A stretch of DNA of 64,000 nt from JBBIRG01 sp964410965 (GCA_964410965.1 CAYPIY010000002.1:310001-374000), one strand, 5' to 3'; counted from the stretch's first letter, positions 17,494-25,765 are shown. Notes: generated from the sequence alone by a model not told the origin. Translations and numbers: made by a program.

Positions 17494-18726
17494 CTATTTC
17501 GCATAAGACAATATTCTCTGTTCGCCTTCCAGTGTCCGGTAACGATTGATATCGTGAGAGACTTCAAGAGTACCCAGATACTCGCCTTTTTCATTGCGGA
17601 GAGCGAAATATTCGATGTGAATGAACTTCCCGCCCATCTGTATCCAGAAAGGGGCGCGTTGCTCACGACCGCTTTTAAAATCGTCGATGATCTTGTCGAC
17701 AATATGCGAACTTGCCGGCGGATGACAATGCCGGACATCTCGGTTCAAAATAGCCCGGTTGCGCTGGAAAATACGTTCGGCACCCTGTGAAAAATATTTG
17801 ACCTTATCGTCTTTGTCCACAAACGTCATATCCACGGGTAAAGTGTTGAGTATCGCCATCAGTTCTTCGGGCGTGAACCCGCCGGATGGCAATTGAACGT
17901 ATTCGTCGCTCTTTTGCGCCTCGTTAAGGCTTTCCTCCTTCGCCCAAACCGGTTTCCAGTCAACCGGCGGATCGTAAAGGCAAAACCCGATCTCAAGCGA
18001 TTGCTTATGGATCTCATACCAGTCGGCTTCGGTGAGTTTATCCAAGGACATCGGCAGCAGTATTTCCTGTTCCTTGACGGTCATATCCACAACGGCTTTC
18101 ACGGCGGGTATAAGCAGAAGCTCAGCCGAAGCCAGTAAATCCTCACCGGAAATGTCTTCCGTTTTCAGTAATTCCATGCACCCTTTGATCTGGTCGCGAA
18201 TTTCATCGTGTTTTCCCCACATGACTTTCGGCGGACCGGTGATGCCCAGTTTTTCCAGGAACGGGAAAAGCAGGTATTCCTTCCGTTGGTAATGTTTATC
18301 AACGTCGAATAACTGATTGTATAGTCCGCGTAGTTTAAGGATTTCTGTTTTAATGTCCTCTTGTCCGGCATTCCCGATTGCGTTCAATAGCAAATCAATT
18401 TGCACGGCGACTTTTTTCACTTCGTCGTTTTCTTTGATCATCACGTCCACGGGGTGCCCGTTCGGAATTTGTTTTGCGCCTGACAAATCTACTACGCCAT
18501 GCAGTACGGCCGAGTGGGCGTCGCATAATTTTAATATTTCTGATTCAGGCAAACCCTCGGCGATCAGCTGCTGTTCGACTTCCACCACTTCACCGTACGG
18601 TATCTGGCTGAGCTGTTCCAGCAGTTGTTTCTTTACCTGCGCTTCGGATTCCCCGGAATGCAGCTTCAGGATCAGTTCTTTTAACTTTGCTTTTCTCTTT
18701 TCTGAGTTATTGATGAGCTCGCTCAT
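17494..18726 (-). CDS. DUF438-hemerythrin-PAS sensor-like protein
   Basis: The 410-residue protein has three parts. An N-terminal DUF438 domain (~12-80) includes IPYGEVVEVEQQLIAEGLPESEILKLCDAHS. A hemerythrin-like helical domain (~90-235) contains DKHYQRKEYLLFPFLEK, GKHDEIRDQ and KEQEILLPM, which look like His/Glu di-iron ligand stretches. A C-terminal PAS domain (~285-405) has TFVDKDDKVKYFSQGAERIF and a CHPP motif. There is no kinase or DNA-binding domain. This architecture is known for proteins proposed to sense or buffer NO or oxygen. Here it is the sixth gene of the norB operon. The ribosome-binding site is AAGG. Confidence 0.9.
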   Translation of the reverse strand: MSELINNSEKRKAKLKELILKLHSGESEAQVKKQLLEQLSQIPYGEVVEVEQQLIAEGLPESEILKLCDAHSAVLHGVVDLSGAKQIPNGHPVDVMIKENDEVKKVAVQIDLLLNAIGNAGQEDIKTEILKLRGLYNQLFDVDKHYQRKEYLLFPFLEKLGITGPPKVMWGKHDEIRDQIKGCMELLKTEDISGEDLLASAELLLIPAVKAVVDMTVKEQEILLPMSLDKLTEADWYEIHKQSLEIGFCLYDPPVDWKPVWAKEESLNEAQKSDEYVQLPSGGFTPEELMAILNTLPVDMTFVDKDDKVKYFSQGAERIFQRNRAILNRDVRHCHPPASSHIVDKIIDDFKSGREQRAPFWIQMGGKFIHIEYFALRNEKGEYLGTLEVSHDINRYRTLEGEQRILSYAK

Positions 18727-18781
18727 ACAAGATGCCTTTTTTATTCATTATGAAATAGTTTAATATCGCCGCTTTAACACA

Positions 18782-19501
18782 TTATGAATTCTTCTTTATT
18801 GCTTTAAAATAGAGTACACTAAACAATATTGTTGTCATAAAAAATACCAAACTCAATATCCTTACAATAGGGTCGATATGAGCTGCGTGATCTGAATGAT
18901 TTTCATCTGCATGTTCCCCGCCCTTATGGATATGAACTTCCTCACCGCCTTCGATAAAATGAAAGTACTGTACATAGGCCTCTACGTATTCCCTTCCGGC
19001 TTTCACGTCATCGACATTGAAACTTTTAAGTTTCATAGCCCGGTCAAATAAATCTCTCGCATGCGCCGATCTCTCCTTCGGCACTATTTTCTCCACGACG
19101 CCGAAATCACCTTTTTCAACAGACAAATCCGCGGCTTTGATCTTCTCATCGACAGGGGTTCCCGTGGGTTTCACGCCGGTAAAAGGCACTCCCTCGCCCG
19201 AACGATGCAGACGGACCAGCAGATCATAGAAATATTTCTCGGCCAGTTCTTTCGCGTCTGAATTCAGGGCACGAACTTTGATCACCTGCTGAAACGTGTT
19301 TGTGATTTCATTCTCGTATTCCGATTTCACCCATTTCAGAACGTAATTAACATTATTCTTCTCAAATGCCGTTTTAGCGTCGGCAACAACCGGACCATCC
19401 ATGGTGTCACAATGCGCCATTATCGGTACGGTATAAAGCATAAATGCGGTAAAATACGCACCTGACAGGGCCGCTGCTTTCGCTAATAATGACTTATTCA
19501 T
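18782..19501 (-). CDS. DUF6448-like exported, His-rich membrane-anchored protein beginning HCD
   Basis: The 239-residue protein has an N-terminal signal sequence (residues ~1-29), and predicted cleavage after IMA leaves a mature protein starting HCDTMDGPVV. A helical, charged middle domain (~30-190) follows. Then come a His-rich stretch (VHIHKGGEHADENHSDHAAH, ~192-211) and one C-terminal transmembrane helix (~214-233). The HCD start and overall pattern fit the uncharacterised DUF6448 family. HCD at a processed N-terminus recalls the nickel hook of Ni-SOD, although the second Ni-SOD cysteine is Asp here. The domain probably faces the periplasm and binds metal. A strong GGAGG site precedes the ATG. 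Confidence 0.75.
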   Translation of the reverse strand: MNKSLLAKAAALSGAYFTAFMLYTVPIMAHCDTMDGPVVADAKTAFEKNNVNYVLKWVKSEYENEITNTFQQVIKVRALNSDAKELAEKYFYDLLVRLHRSGEGVPFTGVKPTGTPVDEKIKAADLSVEKGDFGVVEKIVPKERSAHARDLFDRAMKLKSFNVDDVKAGREYVEAYVQYFHFIEGGEEVHIHKGGEHADENHSDHAAHIDPIVRILSLVFFMTTILFSVLYFKAIKKNS

Positions 19502-19545
19502 ATTTTCCTCCGTTTTTTATGTTAAAACATATTGATACATCAAAA

Positions 19546-19884
19546 TTATAGTATCGTCGCGCCTGTCGTTGGCTTCGGGGTCTTTACAACCAGCACACGC
19601 AAAACGGCATCACTCTCATTGTACCAGCAGTGTGGTACTTTCGCGGGACTGTCCACATAAATATCCTGAGTCACTGTCCGCTTTTCATCGCCGATCTCAA
19701 CTACTCCGGTGCCTTCCAGCACATTAAAGAAAACATCCACGGCAGTGATGTGCTTCCTTAGCCTTTCTCCAGGCTTCAGCGTGATATGTACGGCCTGTAC
19801 ATGCTCGTTTTCATGGAATTTAATGGTTTCGACCCTATGCGGATTGGGATTGGGCGGAATATCTTTGATCCTAATCGTTTTCAT
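19546..19884 (-). CDS. Small cupin-domain protein
   Basis: This 112-residue single-domain cupin has the conserved barrel motif 1 in degenerate form (HITLKPGERLRKHITAVDVFFNVLEGTGVVEIGD) and motif 2 (DSPAKVPHCWYN). Several metal-ligand His positions are kept and one is uncertain. Small cupins beside hemerythrin and norB genes are of unknown function; binding of metal or a small ligand is likely. AAGGA lies 11 bases before the ATG. The spacing to neighbours (18 and 44 bases) supports membership in the operon. Confidence 0.85.
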   Translation of the reverse strand: MKTIRIKDIPPNPNPHRVETIKFHENEHVQAVHITLKPGERLRKHITAVDVFFNVLEGTGVVEIGDEKRTVTQDIYVDSPAKVPHCWYNESDAVLRVLVVKTPKPTTGATIL

Positions 19885-19902
19885 TACTGATGTGTCCTTC
19901 GT

Positions 19903-20466
19903 TTATTGTTGTTTTAAATAAATCTTCTTTAAATCGTTCAGCAGCTTATGATACTTTTCATGCACGACCTGGCCGATGTCCTCTTTCTCCACTTGCTCAA
20001 AGCCGGCCAGCAGTTCCCGCTGTTTTTCCTCGCTCAGGAACCGGTCGCCCATGGGAAACAGAATATTATTTTCCTTATAAATATGCCCGGAAAGTAATTG
20101 AATATAATCACTCGCATGTTGGACAAAGTCGTTGAAGCCTCCGGAATTTCCGTTTTTGATTTTTACCACGGCAACTTCCATCAGCCGGACATGACCACTT
20201 CCCGCCGCATGATCGGCCAGCATGACCCTGATCGGCCCGCTTTCCTTGGGTATGCCCGCTTCTTCCATCGCCGGAAAAAGCAGATTCTCTTCTTTCGCGT
20301 GATGGCAACGGTCGGCGAACCCGCGGATAAAATCAACTGCCTGGGCAAGATGCTCCAACGGCGGCATTGCGTTATTTTCGATGTTCAGGCACATTTGTTC
20401 CAGTACCCTCAGCATCTCAAGTATCTTGTCGTGCTCATCCATCAGGATTTTTGACGCGTTCATCAT
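19903..20466 (-). CDS. Hemerythrin-like di-iron protein
   Basis: This 187-residue all-helical hemerythrin-domain protein shows the ligand pattern EHD (His12), CHHAKEENLLFP (HxxxE), ADHAAGSGH, and SGHIYKENNILFP (HxxxE). These are the expected His and Glu ligands of a di-iron centre. Family members bind O2 or NO or help repair iron-sulfur centres (YtfE-like), and its place directly after norB supports a nitrosative-stress role. Two Met codons begin the frame, with AAAGG just upstream. A long inverted repeat separates it from norB. Confidence 0.9.
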   Translation of the reverse strand: MMNASKILMDEHDKILEMLRVLEQMCLNIENNAMPPLEHLAQAVDFIRGFADRCHHAKEENLLFPAMEEAGIPKESGPIRVMLADHAAGSGHVRLMEVAVVKIKNGNSGGFNDFVQHASDYIQLLSGHIYKENNILFPMGDRFLSEEKQRELLAGFEQVEKEDIGQVVHEKYHKLLNDLKKIYLKQQ

Positions 20467-20490
20467 TTCGCCTTTCTTTTAATATGCAAC

Positions 20491-20559
20491 CTTTGAAGGT
20501 CTTGTGATTTAAGACAAATTAATTTAATGAGCATAATTTTTCGTACAAGACCTTCAAAG
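20491..20559 (-). repeat. Inverted repeat with 15-bp arms between norB and the hemerythrin gene
   Basis: CTTTGAAGGTCTTGT at 20491-20505 is exactly repeated in reverse complement at 20545-20559, with a 39-base AT-rich loop. In the minus-strand transcript it forms a strong stem 24 bases before the hemerythrin start. No T-run follows, so it is not a standard terminator. An mRNA processing or stability stem, or paired binding sites for a regulator, are both possible. Confidence 0.7.
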
Positions 20560-20569
20560 TTATTTTTGT

Positions 20570-22807
20570 TTACTTTTCTTTCTTCACAAATGATATCCAG
20601 CCTGCGCGGATGACGAATACCAGGATCAGGACTCCGCCGGCAATGAAGATCATATCGGGAACTACGCGCATCCAGGAAAACAATTTCATCGTTTCGCTGG
20701 TGGTAATCTCAGGGCTGCGGGCATACCACATTCCGTACTTGACCGCGTAATAGAACTGATAGAATCCGGACGGGATCAGGCTGAACACGCTCATCGCCAT
20801 CAGGCCGCCGTTAAGTCCCCAGAAGCTCCACTTGAGCAGTTTATCCGACCAGGAAATTTTCTTCACGATATGACGCATCGAGAACAGCATTAGCGCGATG
20901 GCGAGCAGTCCGTACACACCGAACAGAGCGGTATGCGCGTGAATCGGTGTTGTGTTGATACCTTGAATATAATACAGCACGATCGGCGGATTGATCAGGA
21001 ACCCAAAAACCCCCGCTCCGAGAAGGTTCCAAAACGCCACGGCGATGAAGAAATAAATCGGCCATTTATAATCGTAATTGGGTCCGCCTTTTTCGATCAG
21101 TTTCAGATTATGAGCCGCTTCGAATCCCAGAAGCGTCAACGGCACCACTTCGAGAGCCGAAAACACGGCACCCAGTGCGATAATCATGGAAGGAGTTCCG
21201 GTCCAGTACAGATGATGAAACGTGCCGACCACGCCGCTGCCGAGATACAGGAAAACGCTGATATAAACCATTTTTGAAGCGAATTTCAGGCTTACCGCTC
21301 CGATCCGGGAAAGAATGAACGCCAGAACCACTGTCGCGAATACTTCGAAAAATCCTTCTACCCACAGATGCACCACCCACCAGCGCCAGTATTCCGCAAC
21401 GGATAGATGAGTGCCTTTACCGTACAACAGTCCGGCCATGTAAAAGAGCGGTATCGTCACGGAACTGTACAGAAGCAAATGTGTCAGCCCGCCTTTGTCC
21501 TTCTCATTTTTGATCGCGGGCAATATCGCGCGCAAAACCAGAACTAACCAGATTATCATACCGATGATTAACAGTAACTGCCAAATTCTTCCGATTTCAA
21601 TATATTCGTATCCCTGATGGCCGAGATAAAATCCGTCGCCACCGAAAGCGCCGGTAACCGACAACCAGTTCCCGGTCAGCGTTCCGAGCACCACGACAAC
21701 CACCGCAGCGAACAGTGTGATCACCCAGAATTTTTGTTTATTGGGTTCCTTACCGACAAACGGCCCTATGAATAAACCGGTCGCGAGGAAGCACGTCGCG
21801 ATCCAGAAAATGGATAACTGAATATGCCATGTGCGAACGGCGGCGTACGGTAAAATATTTCCGATATCGATGCCGAAGAATTTTGTGCCTTCGACGGTAA
21901 AATGACCGGTCAGGGAACCCGTGAGCATCTGTATAACAAAGAGCGCCATGGCGATGATGAAGAAAATCACGGTCGCTCGCTGGCTCGGTGTCGGCGCAGG
22001 TTCATTGATCTGCACGATCAGTTCCGGATTCTCATCATCCTTGAGATAATGCAGGTAATAGAAAATGAACACACCGATTCCCAGCAGGAGTAATATTACG
22101 CTGACGATGGACCAGATCACCGAATCGGGTCTCGGCTCATTGCCCACAAGAGGATCGTATGGCCAGTTGGACGTATAGGTCGCTTCCGTGCCAAGCCGTT
22201 CCGTAACCGCTGCCCAGGCCAGCCATGAGAAGAAACTCGTGACGATGAATCCCTCGCGGTCATTGGTCACGATGCCCGGCTGAAGGCCCACATCGGGCAG
22301 ACCGTCGCGGAAAAGCTTCGTGTAGTATCTGCTCAGATGACGGAACGCGTCCGCCTGATTCTTGTCATAGATTAACTCTCCGGTTGTTGCGTCGAACCGG
22401 TTCTTCTTCATGTCGCGGGTGACCATTGCCGTGAGCTGCGCTTTCCGGGTAACCTCAAGCTCGTCGAACTGGTCCTGGCGGAACTGACTTGCGTTTATCG
22501 AATCGATTCCGGCTAATCGTGCGGCCATGAACAGTCCGCTCCGGTGAATGTAATCGGCTGACCAGTCCGGCGCTAGATAGGAACCGTGTCCCCACACCGT
22601 GCCGATATGCTGGCCGCCCCGGCTGAAATAATAGTTTTGTCCGTCAATAATGTCCTTCTCCGTAAACAATATCTGTCCGTCTTCGGTTTTGACCACTTTC
22701 GGAATAGGCGGCTTTTCCTTGTTGATCATGTATCCGCCGAACAGCAGCACGCCAAACGTGATGCCGAGCAGAAACAGTAAAACAGCTTTCATCGCGGGAT
22801 TGTTCAT
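20570..22807 (-). CDS. norB: Quinol-dependent nitric oxide reductase (qNOR)
   Basis: This 745-residue inner-membrane enzyme reduces 2 NO to N2O using quinol. It is the fused qNOR form: an N-terminal helix, then a periplasmic domain resembling NorC without heme (GQNYYFSRGGQHIGTVWGHGSYLAPDWSADY), then the heme-copper-oxidase-like bundle of about 12 helices with His-bearing stretches such as RTWHIQLSIFWIA, EYWRWWVVHLWVEGFFEV and TFHHLYWTGTP. Glu residues in the last two are typical of NOR. No cytochrome c motif is present. The ATG follows GGGAGG, 23 bases after tetR. It is the enzymatic core of the operon and serves NO detoxification or denitrification. Confidence 0.96.
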   Translation of the reverse strand: MNNPAMKAVLLFLLGITFGVLLFGGYMINKEKPPIPKVVKTEDGQILFTEKDIIDGQNYYFSRGGQHIGTVWGHGSYLAPDWSADYIHRSGLFMAARLAGIDSINASQFRQDQFDELEVTRKAQLTAMVTRDMKKNRFDATTGELIYDKNQADAFRHLSRYYTKLFRDGLPDVGLQPGIVTNDREGFIVTSFFSWLAWAAVTERLGTEATYTSNWPYDPLVGNEPRPDSVIWSIVSVILLLLGIGVFIFYYLHYLKDDENPELIVQINEPAPTPSQRATVIFFIIAMALFVIQMLTGSLTGHFTVEGTKFFGIDIGNILPYAAVRTWHIQLSIFWIATCFLATGLFIGPFVGKEPNKQKFWVITLFAAVVVVVLGTLTGNWLSVTGAFGGDGFYLGHQGYEYIEIGRIWQLLLIIGMIIWLVLVLRAILPAIKNEKDKGGLTHLLLYSSVTIPLFYMAGLLYGKGTHLSVAEYWRWWVVHLWVEGFFEVFATVVLAFILSRIGAVSLKFASKMVYISVFLYLGSGVVGTFHHLYWTGTPSMIIALGAVFSALEVVPLTLLGFEAAHNLKLIEKGGPNYDYKWPIYFFIAVAFWNLLGAGVFGFLINPPIVLYYIQGINTTPIHAHTALFGVYGLLAIALMLFSMRHIVKKISWSDKLLKWSFWGLNGGLMAMSVFSLIPSGFYQFYYAVKYGMWYARSPEITTSETMKLFSWMRVVPDMIFIAGGVLILVFVIRAGWISFVKKEK

Positions 22808-22830
22808 ATGACCTCCCTGGTTTTTTCCGG

Positions 22831-23430
22831 TTAATTATTTTTTAATTCGGTTAAATATAGTTTTCTGATTGTCGTCCATATCGCAGCGTGCTCATCGAGC
22901 AGGTTAAAACCGAAATCCGACATCCGCCAGCGCGTCACCAGCAGACGGTGCATGCCCATAAGCAGGTACACCATGTGTTCCTTTGGGAGGTCGTTCCTTA
23001 TCTGCCTTTGCTTCTGTCCCTGTTCCACGTGAACAGCGATCTGTGCGTGAGCGTACCGCATGATATCCAGCACCGCCTTGGACAGTTTTTTTTCGTTCCG
23101 GAAGATTTCTTCAGCGAAAATCACCGACGTCAGCGATGGTGTTTCTGAAAAACGAATAAATATGGCGCGATAAAACATCTGCATTTTCTCCATCGGCTCA
23201 TGATCCGACTGACGGACCTCATTCGCGATGGTCTCAAGGGTGATTTTGTATTCCGAAAGGATCGTTACAAGGATATCGATCTTGTTCTTGAAGTGCCGGT
23301 ACAGAGCCGGCTCGGAAATTTTAAGCCGCCTGGCAAGGTTCTTAGTGGTCAGTTCCTGGATGCCCTTTTCTGATATAATGCTCAGAGCCGCGTTGATGAT
23401 CTTTTTCTGCCGTTCCGATAATTCGCCCAT
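22831..23430 (-). CDS. TetR family transcriptional regulator of the norB operon
   Basis: This 199-residue TetR-type repressor has its HTH in residues ~8-54 (RQKKIINAALSIISEKG, then LARRLKISEPALYRHFKNK) and a divergent ligand domain behind it. It is the first gene of the operon, with norB 23 bases downstream. An inverted repeat sits directly after the -10 box of its promoter, so autorepression of the whole operon is likely. The inducing signal cannot be read; NO itself or a metabolite is possible. The GGAG site before the ATG is good. Confidence 0.93.
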   Translation of the reverse strand: MGELSERQKKIINAALSIISEKGIQELTTKNLARRLKISEPALYRHFKNKIDILVTILSEYKITLETIANEVRQSDHEPMEKMQMFYRAIFIRFSETPSLTSVIFAEEIFRNEKKLSKAVLDIMRYAHAQIAVHVEQGQKQRQIRNDLPKEHMVYLLMGMHRLLVTRWRMSDFGFNLLDEHAAIWTTIRKLYLTELKNN

Positions 23431-23455
23431 GCCTGCAGGTCTCCTTTAAAGGTTA

Positions 23456-23471
23456 GTTAGTATTCACTAAC
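23456..23471 (-). promoter_or_regulatory. Probable TetR operator upstream of tetR-norB
   Basis: GTTAGT and ACTAAC, separated by 4 bases, form an inverted repeat immediately downstream of the -10 element of the minus-strand promoter, which is an ideal place for a repressor. An extra half site GTTAG overlaps one arm. Confidence 0.65.
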
Positions 23472-23500
23472 ATTATACGATCGAAAACGCCGAAAAGCAA
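23472..23500 (-). promoter_or_regulatory. Promoter of the tetR-norB operon
   Basis: Reading the minus strand, TTGCTT (23500-23495) is followed after 17 bases by a perfect TATAAT (23477-23472). The putative operator abuts the -10 box. The region from 23501 to 23715 holds nothing else recognisable. Confidence 0.65.
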
Positions 23501-23715
23501 TAGTTTTTTTTTATTTGGAACAATTTTTTGAATAATTCTTAAATGCACGAATCGTAATACGATATTTAACAACTGTATAACTGTCTCAACCTGGTTGTTA
23601 TTAAGAACGATAAAAGAAGTCTTGCGTTTCAGCCTCTACTATTATTTATATATCGACAATAAAAACATACAATCCTTTGGTTATTTGAAGAAATATTCTA
23701 TGATTTATTTGATTT

Positions 23716-24587
23716 TCAATAATATTCAACTTTAATCATCTCCACGTTATCCCAAAACATGTTATCATGTCGTCCGTCGGGAACTGGCTTAAAAGCCTTC
23801 TTCTCTATAATATTTCCAGTATCATCGTACCGGTACATATGCCGGAAGTGTAAATGTCCCTCCTGATCACGGCATGTATGAACTATTAAATTCTCTCTTT
23901 CATCAAATTCATTTTTGTAATAGAAATGAATGGACCGATCGACGGGACTCGCGCTTTCCTCATGAAATTCGATAGGATGGCCGTGAGCATCATTAATAAA
24001 CACGCTTTTTCGCTTGAACTTCCGGCATCCGTCGAATGTCAGGCACTCCACAGAGCCGTGATCATCCAGAGAATTATTCCAGAAAATTTCCTCCAGTTTA
24101 TCCTGCTCGTTATACCAGTGCGATTCAACGATGTTGGTTTCGGGAACCTTCCATTCCAGAATGTGCGAACAGCATTTACTGTCGATATCATATTTCTTGA
24201 ATGCGTGTAAACCATTGCTATTATAAATATGGATAATTTTCTCCGCCACAGCACCCAAGTCGTTAATCTGCTGTTCCTCACTGAGTCGATCCTGTTATCA
24301 TGTTTCTTTAAATGTCGCATACCGTACGAACCATCCGGATTTACGAAAACCGCTTCTGTCATTCTTTGTCTCTCATCGTACCTGTATTTAAAATTCGCAA
24401 TCGCGATACCGCTAGTGCTTATTTCACGCAGTTCTGTCACCATTTCGTATTCATTAAAATGTATCCATTTGCGGTGTGAATAATCTGTTATCACCTGCCC
24501 GGTTTTGCAGGTTACGGCGAATTTCTCTGAGAATAGTTCTTTAACACAGCCTTTGAGGTTTTGTTTTTTCCAATCTGTATTAATCAT
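23716..24587 (-). pseudogene. Unknown protein gene interrupted by a single-base frameshift (YD-repeat-like)
   Basis: Two overlapping frames together form one protein. The first begins at the ATG at 24587 (AAAAGG upstream) and reads sensibly to MRHLKKHD. The second is open from 24294 and continues QDRLSEEQQINDLGAVAEK to the stop at 23716. Adding one base, for example an A in GATAACAGG at 24291-24299, would give a continuous 290-residue protein. Its repeated pattern of aromatic-Tyr, Asp-Glu-Arg and NPDGS/DQEGH turns (YRYDERQRMTEAVF, YKNEFDERENLI, YRYDDTGNIIEKK) resembles YD/RHS-type beta strands. I know no named family. It may be a real mutation or a sequencing error. Confidence 0.65.
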
Positions 24588-24844
24588 TATATAAACCTTT
24601 TCAAACAAGCTTTTTTATGTTAAGCATCAAACTTACTATTTTCAAAGTTTTTAACAAATTTATAAGAACAAATAAATTACTTGAATTTGTCCGTCTTCCG
24701 CTAAATCAATGTGTGTCCTCCGAATTCAAGGCTTCGCCAGGGCGCTTAATAAACCATAAGCGGCAAACTCCTCTATATACCTACTCAAAACGAATAGGTT
24801 TTCACATCGACATAAAGTATTATTACTTTATTTGTAATAACCTT

Positions 24845-25129
24845 TTAATACGAAGGAAAATATCTCTTAAAAAGTACATCCGTTAACCCAGACGCTTCCT
24901 TGCTATCAATGTCGATTTTCCGTTTACCGAATTCTTCTTCTAGAAACGCGAGAACGTCTTTCCATTCGCCGATATCTTCAATTTTTACCATTAATTCGTT
25001 GAATTCTTTTTCGTTACCCTTGAATAATTTTTTAACAGCAAGATTTCGTTTTTTCATCCATTCAGGGTCATACTCGAACAACTCTTTAATTGTTAATAAC
25101 CGGCGTTTGATTTCAGTGACTTCAGTCAT
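24845..25129 (-). CDS. Small uncharacterised helical protein (94 aa)
   Basis: This charged, probably all-helical 94-residue protein (MTEVTEIKRRLLTIKELFEYDPEWMKKRNLAVKKL at the N-terminus is split here only as a description of its Lys/Glu-rich character) has no family I recognise and no Cys. AAAGGAT precedes its ATG, and that site overlaps the stop of the 33-residue membrane peptide gene just upstream, so the two are translated together. Good ribosome-binding spacing and codon use support a real gene. Confidence 0.65.
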   Translation of the reverse strand: MTEVTEIKRRLLTIKELFEYDPEWMKKRNLAVKKLFKGNEKEFNELMVKIEDIGEWKDVLAFLEEEFGKRKIDIDSKEASGLTDVLFKRYFPSY

Positions 25130-25139
25130 TGTATATCCT

Positions 25140-25241
25140 TTAATTCTTTTTTGTCGATTTGTATGATCTATAAATCAGATGAACAAATGTACCTATCACG
25201 ATAAGTACAATGCCAACCAAAAAAAGCGATGTAAGATCCAT
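25140..25241 (-). CDS. 33-residue single-helix membrane peptide
   Basis: A short gene reads ATG to TAA with 33 codons. The peptide has one hydrophobic helix (SLFLVGIVLIVIGTFVHLIY) followed by a basic tail RSYKSTKKN, giving an N-out/C-in topology by the positive-inside rule. Its stop codon TAA is part of TAAAGGAT, the ribosome-binding site of the 94-residue gene. This arrangement is typical of coupled small operons. The function is unknown; a regulator or small partner subunit is possible. Confidence 0.6.
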   Translation of the reverse strand: MDLTSLFLVGIVLIVIGTFVHLIYRSYKSTKKN

Positions 25242-25298
25242 TTCACCATACCTGTTTCATTAATCATTAATATTTTCCTCATACCGAACACATAAATC

Positions 25299-25320
25299 AA
25301 ATATCATGAATATGATATTT
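25299..25320. promoter_or_regulatory. 22-bp palindrome (AAATATCAT-N4-ATGATATTT), candidate operator
   Basis: Perfect 9-bp arms surround the spacer GAAT, about 60 bases upstream of the 33-residue peptide gene on the minus strand. No T-run follows in either direction. A dimeric regulator site is the simplest reading. Confidence 0.4.
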
Positions 25321-25382
25321 CCTCAGCTCCGATGCAATGAATAGTATGACCTGACTTTATTCAGCAGGTATCAAATACTATT

Positions 25383-25757
25383 TTAAAAAGTATGTCGTGT
25401 AAAAGGGGGAGCGCGCAGAGAACTGTGTTCACCGAGAAAAAAATGTTTGCTTCGTAAATAAGATGAAAAAACAAAGAAATATTTTTTATAGTCAAAACGG
25501 TGATAATCGTTCGAATTCAGTATTAAGGAAAATTTTTGAAAACTGAAACTTTGGGTTACCGGTTCTTTATTGTTGGTCAGAACCGGCAGGTCATAATCGT
25601 AATCGATTTTTGATAGATTGATCTCTTCCCGGTAGGGAGATTTTTGGCCCGCAATGAGCTTCTCCGGAATCGGCTCTTCTGAATATAACAACAGCCCCAG
25701 AGAAAAGAAAAAAGCAAAATATAATATGCCGGAAATTGTAACAGACTTTAACTTCAT
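25383..25757 (-). CDS. Possible small exported protein (124 aa), unknown
   Basis: An open frame of 124 codons begins at the ATG at 25757, with a basic start and a hydrophobic stretch (ISGILYFAFFFSLGLLLY) that looks like a signal peptide or membrane anchor. A Lys/Asp/Tyr-rich tail with no recognisable domain follows. It lies 8 bases downstream of the FmdB gene in the same direction. There is no clear Shine-Dalgarno sequence. I am unsure that it is expressed. Confidence 0.4.
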   Translation of the reverse strand: MKLKSVTISGILYFAFFFSLGLLLYSEEPIPEKLIAGQKSPYREEINLSKIDYDYDLPVLTNNKEPVTQSFSFQKFSLILNSNDYHRFDYKKYFFVFSSYLRSKHFFLGEHSSLRAPPFTRHTF

Positions 25758-25765
25758 AATAATGA

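Noticed and set aside
24743..24762. Stem CGCTTA/TAAGCG with nearby GGCTTCGCC, considered as an integron attC site
   Set aside because: The core GTTRRRY/RYYYAAC boxes are not there and no integrase or second site is in the window.
24617..24886. 89-codon plus-strand open frame in the accessory patch
   Set aside because: It overlaps the end of the better supported 94-residue gene, has no ribosome-binding site and reads as random AT-rich codons.
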